DNA from: CAZUXE01 sp964624585
GTDB lineage: Bacteria > Hydrothermota > Tepidihabitantia > B3-TA06
Direction of reading: 5' to 3'
Length of the DNA stretch: 9,884 nucleotides
Assembly: GCA_964624585.1 (NCBI GenBank)
Contig: CAZUXE010000054.1
Location: 1-9,884 of the forward strand
Each line of letters opens with the position of its first letter. The stretch's first letter is position 1. The notes under the pieces are model-generated. The model was not told the DNA's origin and ran no database searches. It worked only from the letters and a program-made list of their open reading frames with translations. The position numbers and the translations under genes were made by a program. This document shows positions 1-6,386 of this stretch, piece by piece.

Positions 1-298
1 TACTTTGTGGTTTATCTATTCCGTAGTAACCGGCTGTAGTCTGAAAAATTTTCCTAGAATCTCTTGATACTCCATCACCCTGCGCTCCTTTGGAACGCCT
101 TCCATTGCGAGAGGGATTACGGGTAAGGGTGTTCTACTATGGATTACCGCGATCCATAATCAGGTTTTTACAAAAAGCTTCCCTTAGGTTGGCTACAGAA
201 TGAAAACCCGGGTTCTGCTTAGTCCACGGTGTTAATTGAAACATCGTCGGATTGACAAAACAGATATAGTGATTAGATTAGTGTGTTAGGAGCGTTTG
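1..298 (+). other. Gene-free leader region with potential RNA structure
   Basis: No convincing reading frame is seen here. Several complementary segments are visible. CTGTAG (34-39) can pair with CTACAG (193-198), AACCGG (28-33) with CCGGGTT (208-214, one bulge), and CCGT (21-24) with ACGG (226-229), which gives a nested long-range closure. Inside are a 7-bp stem TATGGAT/ATCCATA (138-144 with 152-158) and a short hairpin TGGAA/TTCCA (91-95 with 100-104). AACCCGGGTT at 205-214 is a perfect palindrome. This could be a structured non-coding RNA or the leader of the next gene. I could not match it to a known RNA family with confidence, and the strand is assumed. Confidence 0.35.
252..279 (+). promoter_or_regulatory. 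Putative sigma70-type promoter for the DUF4837 lipoprotein gene
   Basis: An exact TTGACA at 252-257 is followed after 16 bases by TAGATT (274-279), which matches TATAAT at 4 of 6 positions. Transcription would start near 286, giving a very short leader that just includes the AGGAG ribosome site at 288-292. The -35 box is strong and the -10 box is only fair. Confidence 0.4.
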
Positions 299-1270
299 AT
301 GAAAAATTTTCTTTTGGTTTTATCCATTGCGCTGACAATTGTGCTATTGGGATGCAAACCGCGCAAGCCTGATTCCATCGGCAGGGCGCGTGATGTTGTG
401 GTGTTTACAGAACATAAAGATTTACTTAAATATGAATTAGATTTCGCTTTGGAGAGTCCAATACATACTCCACAGCCTGAAAACGAATTTAATGTTCGCT
501 ATATGAATTTTGAAGATTTAGATTTTCGCAGGCTTCAACATAGTCTATTTTTTGCAGGTTTTGATAACGACTGGTTGCTTAAAGAATACTTTCCTGAACT
601 TAGCGCCAAAGATTCGTTTGCGCTTTATAAGTTAGAGAACTACTGGGCTGATAATCAAATTATTCTTATATTTATTGCCCGCGATACCACAAGCTTCATT
701 ATGGGACTCAAACAAATGCGCTCCAAAATTCGCAACACCTACAAGTTCCAGGTACTCAATGACTTAAACCGTCTTACTTACGTGAGAAATACCGATAAGG
801 AACTGAGCAAAGAGGTGGCTAAATATGGTTTTGAGCTCAAGGTTCCTCGCAGTTGGCTGCTTGACACTACATATGCGGCATTAAACTTTATATCTATCCA
901 TGCCCATACACCCGATCGTTCCATTTTTGTGTATTGGGAAGACCAACCTAGGGAGAACCTTAATGCCGGCGAAGCTATAGCTCTGAGAGACAGCGTATGC
1001 AGACTTTTCTACGATGGTGATTATCTCGATACTATTTATACTACCGCCGGCGTCGATTACTTCAGGGGCAAAAAAGCTGTTCGTATTCAGGGTATATGGC
1101 AAAATGATTCCATGGTGGCGGGCGGTCCATGTATAACGTATGCGTATAATGAAGGTGGGCGTTTTTACATGGTGGACGCTATGCTTTTCTATCCTGACGG
1201 TTCTCCCAGAAAGAAAGTGTTTTGGTTGAATCAGCTTGAGGTTGTTATGGCTACTTTTTCCCCCCGTTAA
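299..1270 (+). CDS. DUF4837 family lipoprotein
   Basis: Predicted outer-envelope lipoprotein of 323 residues. The N-terminus has a short basic start, a hydrophobic stretch (about residues 4-15) and a lipobox LLGC with the lipidated Cys at about residue 19. The mature chain begins with a Ser-Ile-Gly-plus-beta-strand segment. Its C-terminal half has the pattern I associate with DUF4837: a RDSV helix, a G-x-W-x-N-D-S-M-x-x-GGP segment (about 265-277), and a closing KKVFWLNQLEVVMATF strand/helix. DUF4837 has no known biochemical function and is typical of Bacteroidota and related phyla. The ATG at 299 is preferred over an in-frame TTG at 296, because AGGAG (288-292) is then 6 bases upstream. The LpxB homologue follows 63 bases downstream and may be cotranscribed. 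The family call rests on remembered motifs, not on a search. Confidence 0.75.
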   Translation: MKNFLLVLSIALTIVLLGCKPRKPDSIGRARDVVVFTEHKDLLKYELDFALESPIHTPQPENEFNVRYMNFEDLDFRRLQHSLFFAGFDNDWLLKEYFPELSAKDSFALYKLENYWADNQIILIFIARDTTSFIMGLKQMRSKIRNTYKFQVLNDLNRLTYVRNTDKELSKEVAKYGFELKVPRSWLLDTTYAALNFISIHAHTPDRSIFVYWEDQPRENLNAGEAIALRDSVCRLFYDGDYLDTIYTTAGVDYFRGKKAVRIQGIWQNDSMVAGGPCITYAYNEGGRFYMVDAMLFYPDGSPRKKVFWLNQLEVVMATFSPR

Positions 1271-1333
1271 GCTGCCAACGGTTTGTTTTGAATAGATATA
1301 TAAGCGTCAAAGACTCCTGGTTCTATCTGAGAG

Positions 1334-2380
1334 ATGTATTGTCCCAAGTCTAGTTTGAAGATATACATAAGTACTGGAGAACGTTCGGGCGCTCATTACG
1401 CTAAACTGATTTCAAAGGAAATTTTACAAAAATACCCTAATGCGAAGTTTGTGGGTTCGCTTAATGACGAAAATGGTGAACTTGCTCCTGTAGGTTTTGC
1501 CGGCGGCGGCAAGGCGGCGGTTACTGTGTTTGATAGAATTAAGGCGATAGAGCGTGATGTTCGCAGGCAAGGTCCGAATGTTTTCTTAGCCGTTGCATGG
1601 TCGGAACCTAACATCATGTTGGGTATGCGCTTAAGAAATATCAAGACTATGAAAAGGCTATTCTTTGCTCCGCCGCAGCTGTGGGCATGGGGTCAATTTC
1701 GTAAATCGCTATTAAAAAGGGGTTACGATGAGCTTCTTTGTTTGTACCCCCGTGAAGTCCGGTTTCTGTTATCCCTTGGGCTGCCTGCCCGTTTTAGAGG
1801 TAACCCCCTTGTTGGATATCTCGCGCCATATTTCAAGACCGCTGTTCAAGCGGGGGAAAACCGCCTGATTGCTATAATGCCGGGTAGTCGCGCTGTTGAG
1901 AAAAAAAGAAATTACCGTTTGCTTAAGGATTTCTCTAGTTTATGGAAAAAAAACTACCCTACGGATAGAATCGTTTGGATTTTTATGCAAGCTGACGAAG
2001 CAAAACGCTTTCCAGATTGTTCGGGTGAGAAGATTTCAGGGCAGGAAAGGTACGAAATTTTATCTAAGGCGAATTTGGCAATTGTTAATTCCGGTACTGC
2101 ATCACTTGAAGTTGCTTTAATAGGAACACCGCAGATTGTTTTTTACACAATGCCTGCGGTAGAAGTTTTTCTTGCAAAAGTATTAAGTAAGGTTAAGTAT
2201 TTTGCTTTGCCCAATATAATTCTTAATGCTGATCGTGTATCGGAATTCCTCAACCCCACTGTTAAGTATCTGTTTGAATCCGGTTGCAAAGTAATAGACG
2301 AACAAAAATCCGCTGTTGAACTTGCAGAAATCTTAAGAAGAGAGCTTCGTGTGCAAGGCGATAGCGTGGGCTTTTTGTAG
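1334..2380 (+). CDS. Divergent LpxB-like (lipid-A-disaccharide synthase family) glycosyltransferase
   Basis: The product is 348 residues, somewhat short for LpxB (about 380). LpxB joins UDP-diacylglucosamine to lipid X, giving the lipid A disaccharide on the inner face of the inner membrane. Recognisable family landmarks in order are a GERSG motif at 15-19 (usual GExSGD), APPQLWAWGQFRK at 112-124 (usual PSVWAWrxxR), GNPL at 166-169 (usual GHPL), MPGSR at 182-186 (usual LPGSR), NSGTASLE at 242-249 and LPNIIL at 292-297. The Asp that closes GExSGD is Ala here. The family IDAPDFN segment is replaced by about VAWSEPN (87-93), so the expected active-site Asp is absent. No other lpx gene is nearby. 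The start is uncertain: ATG 1334 has only GAGAG touching it, and a TTG at about 1355 would give the more typical MKIYI start. Either true lipid A synthesis or a related transfer is possible. Confidence 0.75.
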   Translation: MYCPKSSLKIYISTGERSGAHYAKLISKEILQKYPNAKFVGSLNDENGELAPVGFAGGGKAAVTVFDRIKAIERDVRRQGPNVFLAVAWSEPNIMLGMRLRNIKTMKRLFFAPPQLWAWGQFRKSLLKRGYDELLCLYPREVRFLLSLGLPARFRGNPLVGYLAPYFKTAVQAGENRLIAIMPGSRAVEKKRNYRLLKDFSSLWKKNYPTDRIVWIFMQADEAKRFPDCSGEKISGQERYEILSKANLAIVNSGTASLEVALIGTPQIVFYTMPAVEVFLAKVLSKVKYFALPNIILNADRVSEFLNPTVKYLFESGCKVIDEQKSAVELAEILRRELRVQGDSVGFL

Positions 2381-2491
2381 GGGCGCCATGCCGTCTCTAG
2401 ATGAACAAAACAGAAGATTTTTGATATGGATTAATTCCTTTTGTATTTTACAAGTATTAAGTGGAGTTTACGACGCGCGCTTGAGCCGAAG

Positions 2492-2565
2492 CGTCCAAGA
2501 GACGGAAAGGAATACCTTTGGGACGATAAAAAGGAGTACGCTCCTAAATCCACGCCTTTGGCGTG
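2492..2565 (+). repeat. Cluster of consecutive hairpins
   Basis: Three stems follow within 74 bases. The first has CGTCC (2492-2496) pairing with GGACG (2521-2525), enclosing AAAGG/CCTTT (2506-2510 with 2515-2519, loop AATA). The second is AGGAG/CTCCT (2532-2536 with 2541-2545, loop TACG). The third is CACGCC/GGCGTG (2551-2556 with 2560-2565, loop TTT). None is followed by a run of Ts, so a plain intrinsic terminator is unlikely. It could be a REP-like palindromic element or part of a small RNA. Confidence 0.45.
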
Positions 2566-2693
2566 AGTACTTTGTGGTAATCTTCATGTTAATAACAAGT
2601 ACAACGAAGCGTATCCATCCCTTGAATCTATTTTAGGAAAAGAGAATCTTATTGTAGTATCAACGGTGTTTCTGAGGCAGATATTTGTACCTA

Positions 2694-2722
2694 TTGACAA
2701 ATTTGTATCTTTGTCTTATTAT
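2694..2722 (+). promoter_or_regulatory. Strong sigma70-type promoter for the VCBS-repeat protein gene
   Basis: TTGACA (2694-2699, exact consensus), a 17-base spacer, then TATTAT (2717-2722, 5 of 6). The predicted start near 2729 gives a leader of about 40 bases ending in the AAGGAGG ribosome site at 2759-2765. Position, spacing and both boxes agree, making this the best promoter in the window. Confidence 0.7.
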
Positions 2723-2769
2723 AAGCATCGGTGTATTAAATTACAACGGTGTGAAGCCAAGGAGGCACC

Positions 2770-4917
2770 ATGAGATTGTTACGTTTGTATTTGGGGACAT
2801 TGGGAGGATTTTTTATTCTGGCCATTCCCCTTTCAGCCCAACGTTGGTGGGTAGAGACAACCCACAAAGATTTTGTTGACGGTAAATATTCAGCTGTTGT
2901 CTATGCCGCTGATACAAGTGCAGCCGCCGGAGATGGCGCTGTTGAAATGATTCACTGGCGTGATATAGACAAAGACGGGAAACTGGATTTTATAATATCC
3001 AACTGTCGCACAGGTGTGGAAGGTGGCTCTATAGGAGCAGCCAACTATGCCTATCATTACGACAGCCTTGAGTTCATTGACTCCTTGCCTGGACTTTGCG
3101 GCTCAAGCAACCTTATTGTGGATGCCGATAATGACGGTAATTTGGATGTAGTTCTGTCTACCTTTGATGACGGGGTAAGCAGCTCAGATGCTTATTCCCG
3201 AATCCTATACGGACCCACATGGTCACGAGTGGATTCGTTTTTTACCCGTCAGGCAGCTGGTGTAAGCAGCGCCGACTTGAATAAAGACGGAAAACTTGAT
3301 TTAGTATTTTCAAACAACAGCAGTGCCTCTAACTATGCCTACATTTATCATCAAGGTATGACAGGGCGTGACAGCCTGTTATGCGCGAATTGCTATGGAA
3401 ATGCAATTGCTGACATGAACAAAGACGGTAATCTTGATATTATTCTAGTTGGCGATAAGGCAATTATTTACTACGGGCCTAATTACGCTACTTCGAATGA
3501 AGTGTTTGATAGGGATTCCTTAATAACAGGTGTAAGCTGTGCCGATTTGAATAAAGACGGTAATTTGGATTTAGTGCTTTCAGTTTTTGGCACGTACTCC
3601 CATATGCTTTATGGGCCTGACTTTTCTACAATAGACAGTGTGAAAACCAATAACGCTAAGTCTGTATCGGTAGCTAATTTGGACAAAGACAATAACCTTG
3701 ATTTGGTATTTGCATGTAATGACAATAATCAGACTGCAGCTGATACAGTTTTCTCCTTAATATATAAGGGGCCCAACTATACAACGGTAGCTCCAATAGA
3801 GATGCTAACTTATGGCGCATTTGGAAACATTGTGGGCGATTTCAATTCCGACGGCAATCCAGACGTATTTTTCGCTAATGCCATTCGTTCAGATTCTTTC
3901 GATATCCATTCCTATATCTATTACGGCCCTACATTTACTAAAGCTGATTCTGTGGCAACACATGCCGCTGATTTATGCACTACTGCCGATCAAGGTAATC
4001 CGTATGATAGAACTGGTAAGGAAATATATACTTCATCAGTTTTTGATGCCGCAGATTCGGTTTCTTGGGATACAGTTGTCTACGATGCTGATATACCCAG
4101 GGGCTGTAGTTTCTCTCTATTCGTAAGAACAGGTTCAACGGATACCCCCGATACATTGCATTGGAGTGATTGGATTATTGTTAGTAACGGAAGTGTTATT
4201 GATGACTCTTTGGGGTCACGTTACATTCAGTACAAAGCGCATTTTTCGTCAGATTTTCTGCAGGCGCCAAAGCTTAGGGAAGTAAAAATACGCTATGCTC
4301 TCCTTATTGACGCAGGAGTAGATACTATAATTTCTCCCAATCCGCCGGCTGTGAAAAATGGCGGCTCAAGGGCATTTTTGTTCCAAGTCCGCAATCACGG
4401 TAACGATACGGTATCTATTCCTGTCCATTGCGTTCTGGACAGTACGGGAAGTATTGTTTTTGACAGCACCGTGACTGTAGGAAATGTGGCCCCAGGCGAT
4501 TCGGCACTGGCACTATTCGGTGGCGTATACTGTTGTCCTGACGAAATATTACGAGTGTATACCGAGCTTGCAGGCGATGCTGTTTCAAGTAACGATACTA
4601 TAGTCGCTCGCCTTGGTGCGGTTGGGATTAAAGAAAACAACTTTGCCGCTTTTATGGAGTTAACGGCGGAGTCAAATAAAAAGGGATTTGATATATCCTA
4701 CAGCTTGCCGGTTAGCAGTGATATTCTTGTATCTGTATACGACGCTTCAGGACGGTTAGTCAAAAATATTGATGCAGGATTCAGGCAACCAGGGAATTAT
4801 ACCGTTCACTGGGATGCTTGCGATAAGAGCGGGAATGCTATAAGTACAGGCACTTACTTTATTAAGCTAAGTTCAGAATCGCAAATTCTGACCCGCAAGA
4901 TTATTTATTTAGATTAA
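2770..4917 (+). CDS. Secreted FG-GAP/VCBS-repeat beta-propeller protein with C-terminal FlgD/Por-type domain
   Basis: A 715-residue exported protein. The signal peptide (about 1-24) has basic residues, a hydrophobic core and an LSAQ cleavage region. Seven FG-GAP/VCBS-type calcium-loop motifs of the form D-x-[ND]-x-D-G-x-x-D start at residues about 65, 118, 169, 215, 259, 303 (degenerate) and 357. Most are followed by an aromatic-Y-G-P segment (for example 147-149, 235-237, 281-283, 385-387), which fits a seven-bladed propeller. Residues about 405-510 form a beta-rich domain with a SDW...YIQYKA pattern. About 511-610 resembles a CARDB-like Ig module. The last 80 residues have the FlgD-like/Por sorting pattern: SVYDASGRLV, GNYTVHWDACDKSGN, GTYFIKL, then a lysine-bearing end. 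The role is probably cell-surface binding or adhesion. The ligand cannot be read from sequence. ATG 2770 follows AAGGAGG by 4 bases. Confidence 0.85.
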   Translation: MRLLRLYLGTLGGFFILAIPLSAQRWWVETTHKDFVDGKYSAVVYAADTSAAAGDGAVEMIHWRDIDKDGKLDFIISNCRTGVEGGSIGAANYAYHYDSLEFIDSLPGLCGSSNLIVDADNDGNLDVVLSTFDDGVSSSDAYSRILYGPTWSRVDSFFTRQAAGVSSADLNKDGKLDLVFSNNSSASNYAYIYHQGMTGRDSLLCANCYGNAIADMNKDGNLDIILVGDKAIIYYGPNYATSNEVFDRDSLITGVSCADLNKDGNLDLVLSVFGTYSHMLYGPDFSTIDSVKTNNAKSVSVANLDKDNNLDLVFACNDNNQTAADTVFSLIYKGPNYTTVAPIEMLTYGAFGNIVGDFNSDGNPDVFFANAIRSDSFDIHSYIYYGPTFTKADSVATHAADLCTTADQGNPYDRTGKEIYTSSVFDAADSVSWDTVVYDADIPRGCSFSLFVRTGSTDTPDTLHWSDWIIVSNGSVIDDSLGSRYIQYKAHFSSDFLQAPKLREVKIRYALLIDAGVDTIISPNPPAVKNGGSRAFLFQVRNHGNDTVSIPVHCVLDSTGSIVFDSTVTVGNVAPGDSALALFGGVYCCPDEILRVYTELAGDAVSSNDTIVARLGAVGIKENNFAAFMELTAESNKKGFDISYSLPVSSDILVSVYDASGRLVKNIDAGFRQPGNYTVHWDACDKSGNAISTGTYFIKLSSESQILTRKIIYLD

Positions 4918-4930
4918 GAAAACTTGCCGT

Positions 4931-4965
4931 AAGGGGGAGAGATAGACTCTCTCCCCCTTGCAATT
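4931..4965 (+). terminator. Intrinsic terminator after the VCBS-repeat gene
   Basis: A perfect 12-bp stem pairs 4931-4942 with 4948-4959 (AAGGGGGAGAGA with TCTCTCCCCCTT) around a 5-base loop, 13 bases after the stop codon. The T tract that follows is weak (GCAATTTT). The stem is GC-rich enough that termination is likely. It separates the VCBS-repeat gene from the small membrane protein downstream. Confidence 0.8.
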
Positions 4966-4989
4966 TTACACCAGTTTAATACACTTAGG

Positions 4990-5388
4990 ATGATGTCTGC
5001 AAGTAAGAGATTCAGTTTTCAGCGGAATTGGCATAATATATACCTTATAACAAACGCTTTGCTATGGGCTATATTGATAGTACTTTTAGCCTTATTCGCA
5101 CCTGTACTTTTGCGAAGAACAACTTGGATTTTGGGCGCAGCGGCGTCTATTTCTGTGATAACAAGCGCTGTAATGTTTAAGTCAGGGCATCGGATAGGCG
5201 GCGCTATTGCTCAAATTATCTCATGGGGAGGAATAATTCTCGTTAATTTGTTCATCTTTTCCCCTCCTCCCAAAGCGTTATTTATAATGCATCTGCCTAT
5301 TGCCTTGTTGAGTTTGATGGTACTTACAGCTTTCTCCCTGTTGAGTTTTAATTATGAGCGCCGGGTACGCATCGCAGCCAGCAAATAG
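4990..5388 (+). CDS. Small four-helix integral membrane protein, family unknown
   Basis: I do not recognise this 132-residue protein. It shows four hydrophobic segments at about 17-41, 46-63, 70-90 and 97-120. It has a basic N-terminus and a basic tail (NYERRVRIAASK), which suggests both ends are cytoplasmic. A short SPPP turn lies between segments 3 and 4. There are no charged or cysteine motifs that would suggest transport or redox chemistry. Two adjacent ATG codons (4990 and 4993) could start it. The only ribosome-site-like bases (TTAGGA, 4985-4990) lie too close to the first ATG and fit neither well, so expression may be low or depend on readthrough of the preceding terminator. The gene converges on the minus-strand pair to its right. 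Confidence 0.65.
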   Translation: MMSASKRFSFQRNWHNIYLITNALLWAILIVLLALFAPVLLRRTTWILGAAASISVITSAVMFKSGHRIGGAIAQIISWGGIILVNLFIFSPPPKALFIMHLPIALLSLMVLTAFSLLSFNYERRVRIAASK

Positions 5389-5453
5389 ATTTAAGCGCCA
5401 AAATCCGCAGCAAACAAGATATTCTAGTTGTCGTTGAGGAATAGATGTTCTGT

Positions 5454-5499
5454 ATGCGTTCTCGGAGTTAGTCGAAGTTATCCGAGAGACTCATGCGTT
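5454..5499. terminator. Hairpin between convergent genes, flanked by a 7-base direct repeat
   Basis: CTCGGA (5461-5466) pairs with TCCGAG (5481-5486), extended by one A-T and one G-T pair on the outside, with a 14-base loop. It lies between the ends of two convergent genes, so it may end transcription on both strands, although no long T tract is present. The segment is bracketed by exact copies of ATGCGTT at 5454-5460 and 5493-5499. The second copy touches the stop codon of the minus-strand gene. Confidence 0.4.
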
Positions 5500-5786
5500 T
5501 AAGCTGCTGTTTTGCGTTGTTTGCGAACAAAATATCCTGCTGTGAACATGAATAAAACGGCAAAGAAAGCGATAATTCCTATTCCCCAGTAACGAGATAT
5601 TTGAATTACAGGAAAAATGCTTATTCCAAACAACCAGCATCCGCCCAGAAAGAGTAGTATTCCAAGCCACATGATGAGTCTGGAATACGGTTTTTCACGG
5701 TAGCGACTCGAAAGCCATGCGAATATCGAGAATGCGGCAATTGAGCCTATTGCGATTAGTAAGGGTTTTAAGAAAATCCAAGCCAT
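5499..5786 (-). CDS. Small three-helix membrane protein in operon with marR
   Basis: An unrecognised 95-residue integral membrane protein with hydrophobic segments at about 4-24, 37-55 and 66-88. The loop between the first two segments is basic (SSRYREKPYSR) and the tail ends RKQRKTAA. It starts 11 bases after the stop of the MarR-family gene, with a GGAG ribosome site 5 bases before the ATG, so the two are almost certainly cotranscribed. Small membrane proteins next to MarR regulators are often part of stress or efflux responses, but nothing in this sequence identifies a substrate. Confidence 0.7.
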   Translation of the reverse strand: MAWIFLKPLLIAIGSIAAFSIFAWLSSRYREKPYSRLIMWLGILLFLGGCWLFGISIFPVIQISRYWGIGIIAFFAVLFMFTAGYFVRKQRKTAA

Positions 5787-5797
5787 GTTTTCTCCGG

Positions 5798-6319
5798 TTA
5801 AATAGGTTTGTTTTTGGCTTTCGCTTTTTTGATTACTTTCTTTAGAATTCGTATTTTTCTGCGCTTAGGCGGGTTTTCTGAAATAGCCTTGATGATAGTT
5901 GAGAGGGTTTCAAAGAAAGCGTACTTTTGTTTATCAGGTATCTTTTTCATTATGCGCCGCATGCCGGTTTTGGTAAATCGGCGTACTCTATCGGCAAGTT
6001 CCTTGCCGCTTGGTGAAAGTTTTACAAGCACAACCCGTCTATCTTTTTTAGAGCGTTCCCTGAGAACTAAACCCGATTGAATCAATCGATTAATCATAGT
6101 GGTCATGTTACCTGAAGACGTTCCCATTTCTCTTGCGAGTTCACCCATAAGAAAGGTTTCCTTGCGGGAAAGAAGCGAAAGAACAAAAAACTGATTCAAA
6201 GTGATATCAAGACCAGCTGGTCCGCGAGGGTCAAGAATTCGTAAACTACGTAGAAGCGCGGGTGTCATTTCGTCAAGTTTAGCCAAAAGCTGATTGTCAA
6301 TATCTTTGTTCATTTCCAT
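5798..6319 (-). CDS. MarR-family winged-helix transcriptional regulator
   Basis: A 173-residue DNA-binding regulator of the MarR family, which binds palindromic operators as a dimer and usually releases DNA on binding a phenolic or other ligand. Dimerisation helices occupy about 5-35. The winged-helix core is clear: helices at 58-85 (MGELAREMGTSSGNMTTMINRL and on), then the wing at 87-108 with KKDRR. The C-terminus (151-173) is an unusual basic tail with 12 Lys/Arg in 23 residues. It is the first gene of a two-gene operon and is divergent from the PEP carboxykinase homologue, a classic setting for autoregulation. ATG 6319 has no ribosome site. ATG 6313 (third codon) lies only 2-3 bases after the predicted transcription start, so the true protein may begin there and be leaderless. 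Confidence 0.9.
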   Translation of the reverse strand: MEMNKDIDNQLLAKLDEMTPALLRSLRILDPRGPAGLDITLNQFFVLSLLSRKETFLMGELAREMGTSSGNMTTMINRLIQSGLVLRERSKKDRRVVLVKLSPSGKELADRVRRFTKTGMRRIMKKIPDKQKYAFFETLSTIIKAISENPPKRRKIRILKKVIKKAKAKNKPI

Positions 6320-6321
6320 TG

Positions 6322-6350
6322 AGGATAGCAGGCTTTGCTTGTTCTGTCAA
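6322..6350 (-). promoter_or_regulatory. Putative promoter of the marR operon
   Basis: Read on the minus strand: TTGACA (6350 to 6345), a 17-base spacer, then TATCCT (6327 to 6322, 4 of 6). The predicted start is near 6315, at the beginning of the coding region, which implies little or no untranslated leader. Confidence 0.55.
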
Positions 6351-6386
6351 GTTAAAATAGCGTTATGAGTAGTTTGGAAAAAATCG

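Larger units (their letters stand above)
2381..2769 (+). other. 389-base gap: hairpin cluster, possible gene remnant, promoter
   Basis: This gap between the LpxB homologue and the beta-propeller gene has no convincing intact gene. A frame from ATG 2388 runs to 2636 (82 residues), but its later part is compositionally odd and it has no recognisable domain. The frame starting at 2465 reads like protein up to a TGA at 2564-2566, then stays open to 2773, overlapping the next ATG, with no good start codon. The two frames could be pieces of one decayed gene, or chance. The central part (2492-2565) is a run of hairpins, and the distal end holds a strong promoter. Confidence 0.45.

Noticed and set aside
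193..222. ACAGAA...GCTTA string like the 3' end of RNase P RNA, with GGTAAGGGTG at 122-131 also recalling RNase P
   Set aside because: The conserved 5' half (GAGGAAAGTCC and partner segments) is not in the window, and the spacing inside the motif is wrong. I kept it only as an unassigned structured region.
2349..2636. Frame overlapping the end of the LpxB homologue, starting with GTG at 2349
   Set aside because: The start lies inside the upstream gene without a ribosome site, and the protein has no domain. It is mentioned only as a possible remnant from ATG 2388.
2685..2879. Short plus-strand frame overlapping the promoter and start of the propeller gene
   Set aside because: It overlaps the promoter and signal peptide region in another frame and has no ribosome site or domain.
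2949..3865. Periodic near-identical DNA repeats suggesting a CRISPR or tandem array
   Set aside because: The repeats encode the Asp-rich calcium loops of the propeller protein in a single open frame, so they are coding repeats, not CRISPR.
4395..4640. Open frame on the minus strand inside the propeller gene
   Set aside because: It is antisense to a well-supported gene, has no ribosome site and shows no recognisable domain. The other antisense frames within genes were rejected likewise.
5499..6319. MarR plus small membrane protein as a toxin-antitoxin or defence pair
   Set aside because: Neither protein shows a toxin, antitoxin or defence domain. A MarR regulator with a small membrane protein is an ordinary arrangement.
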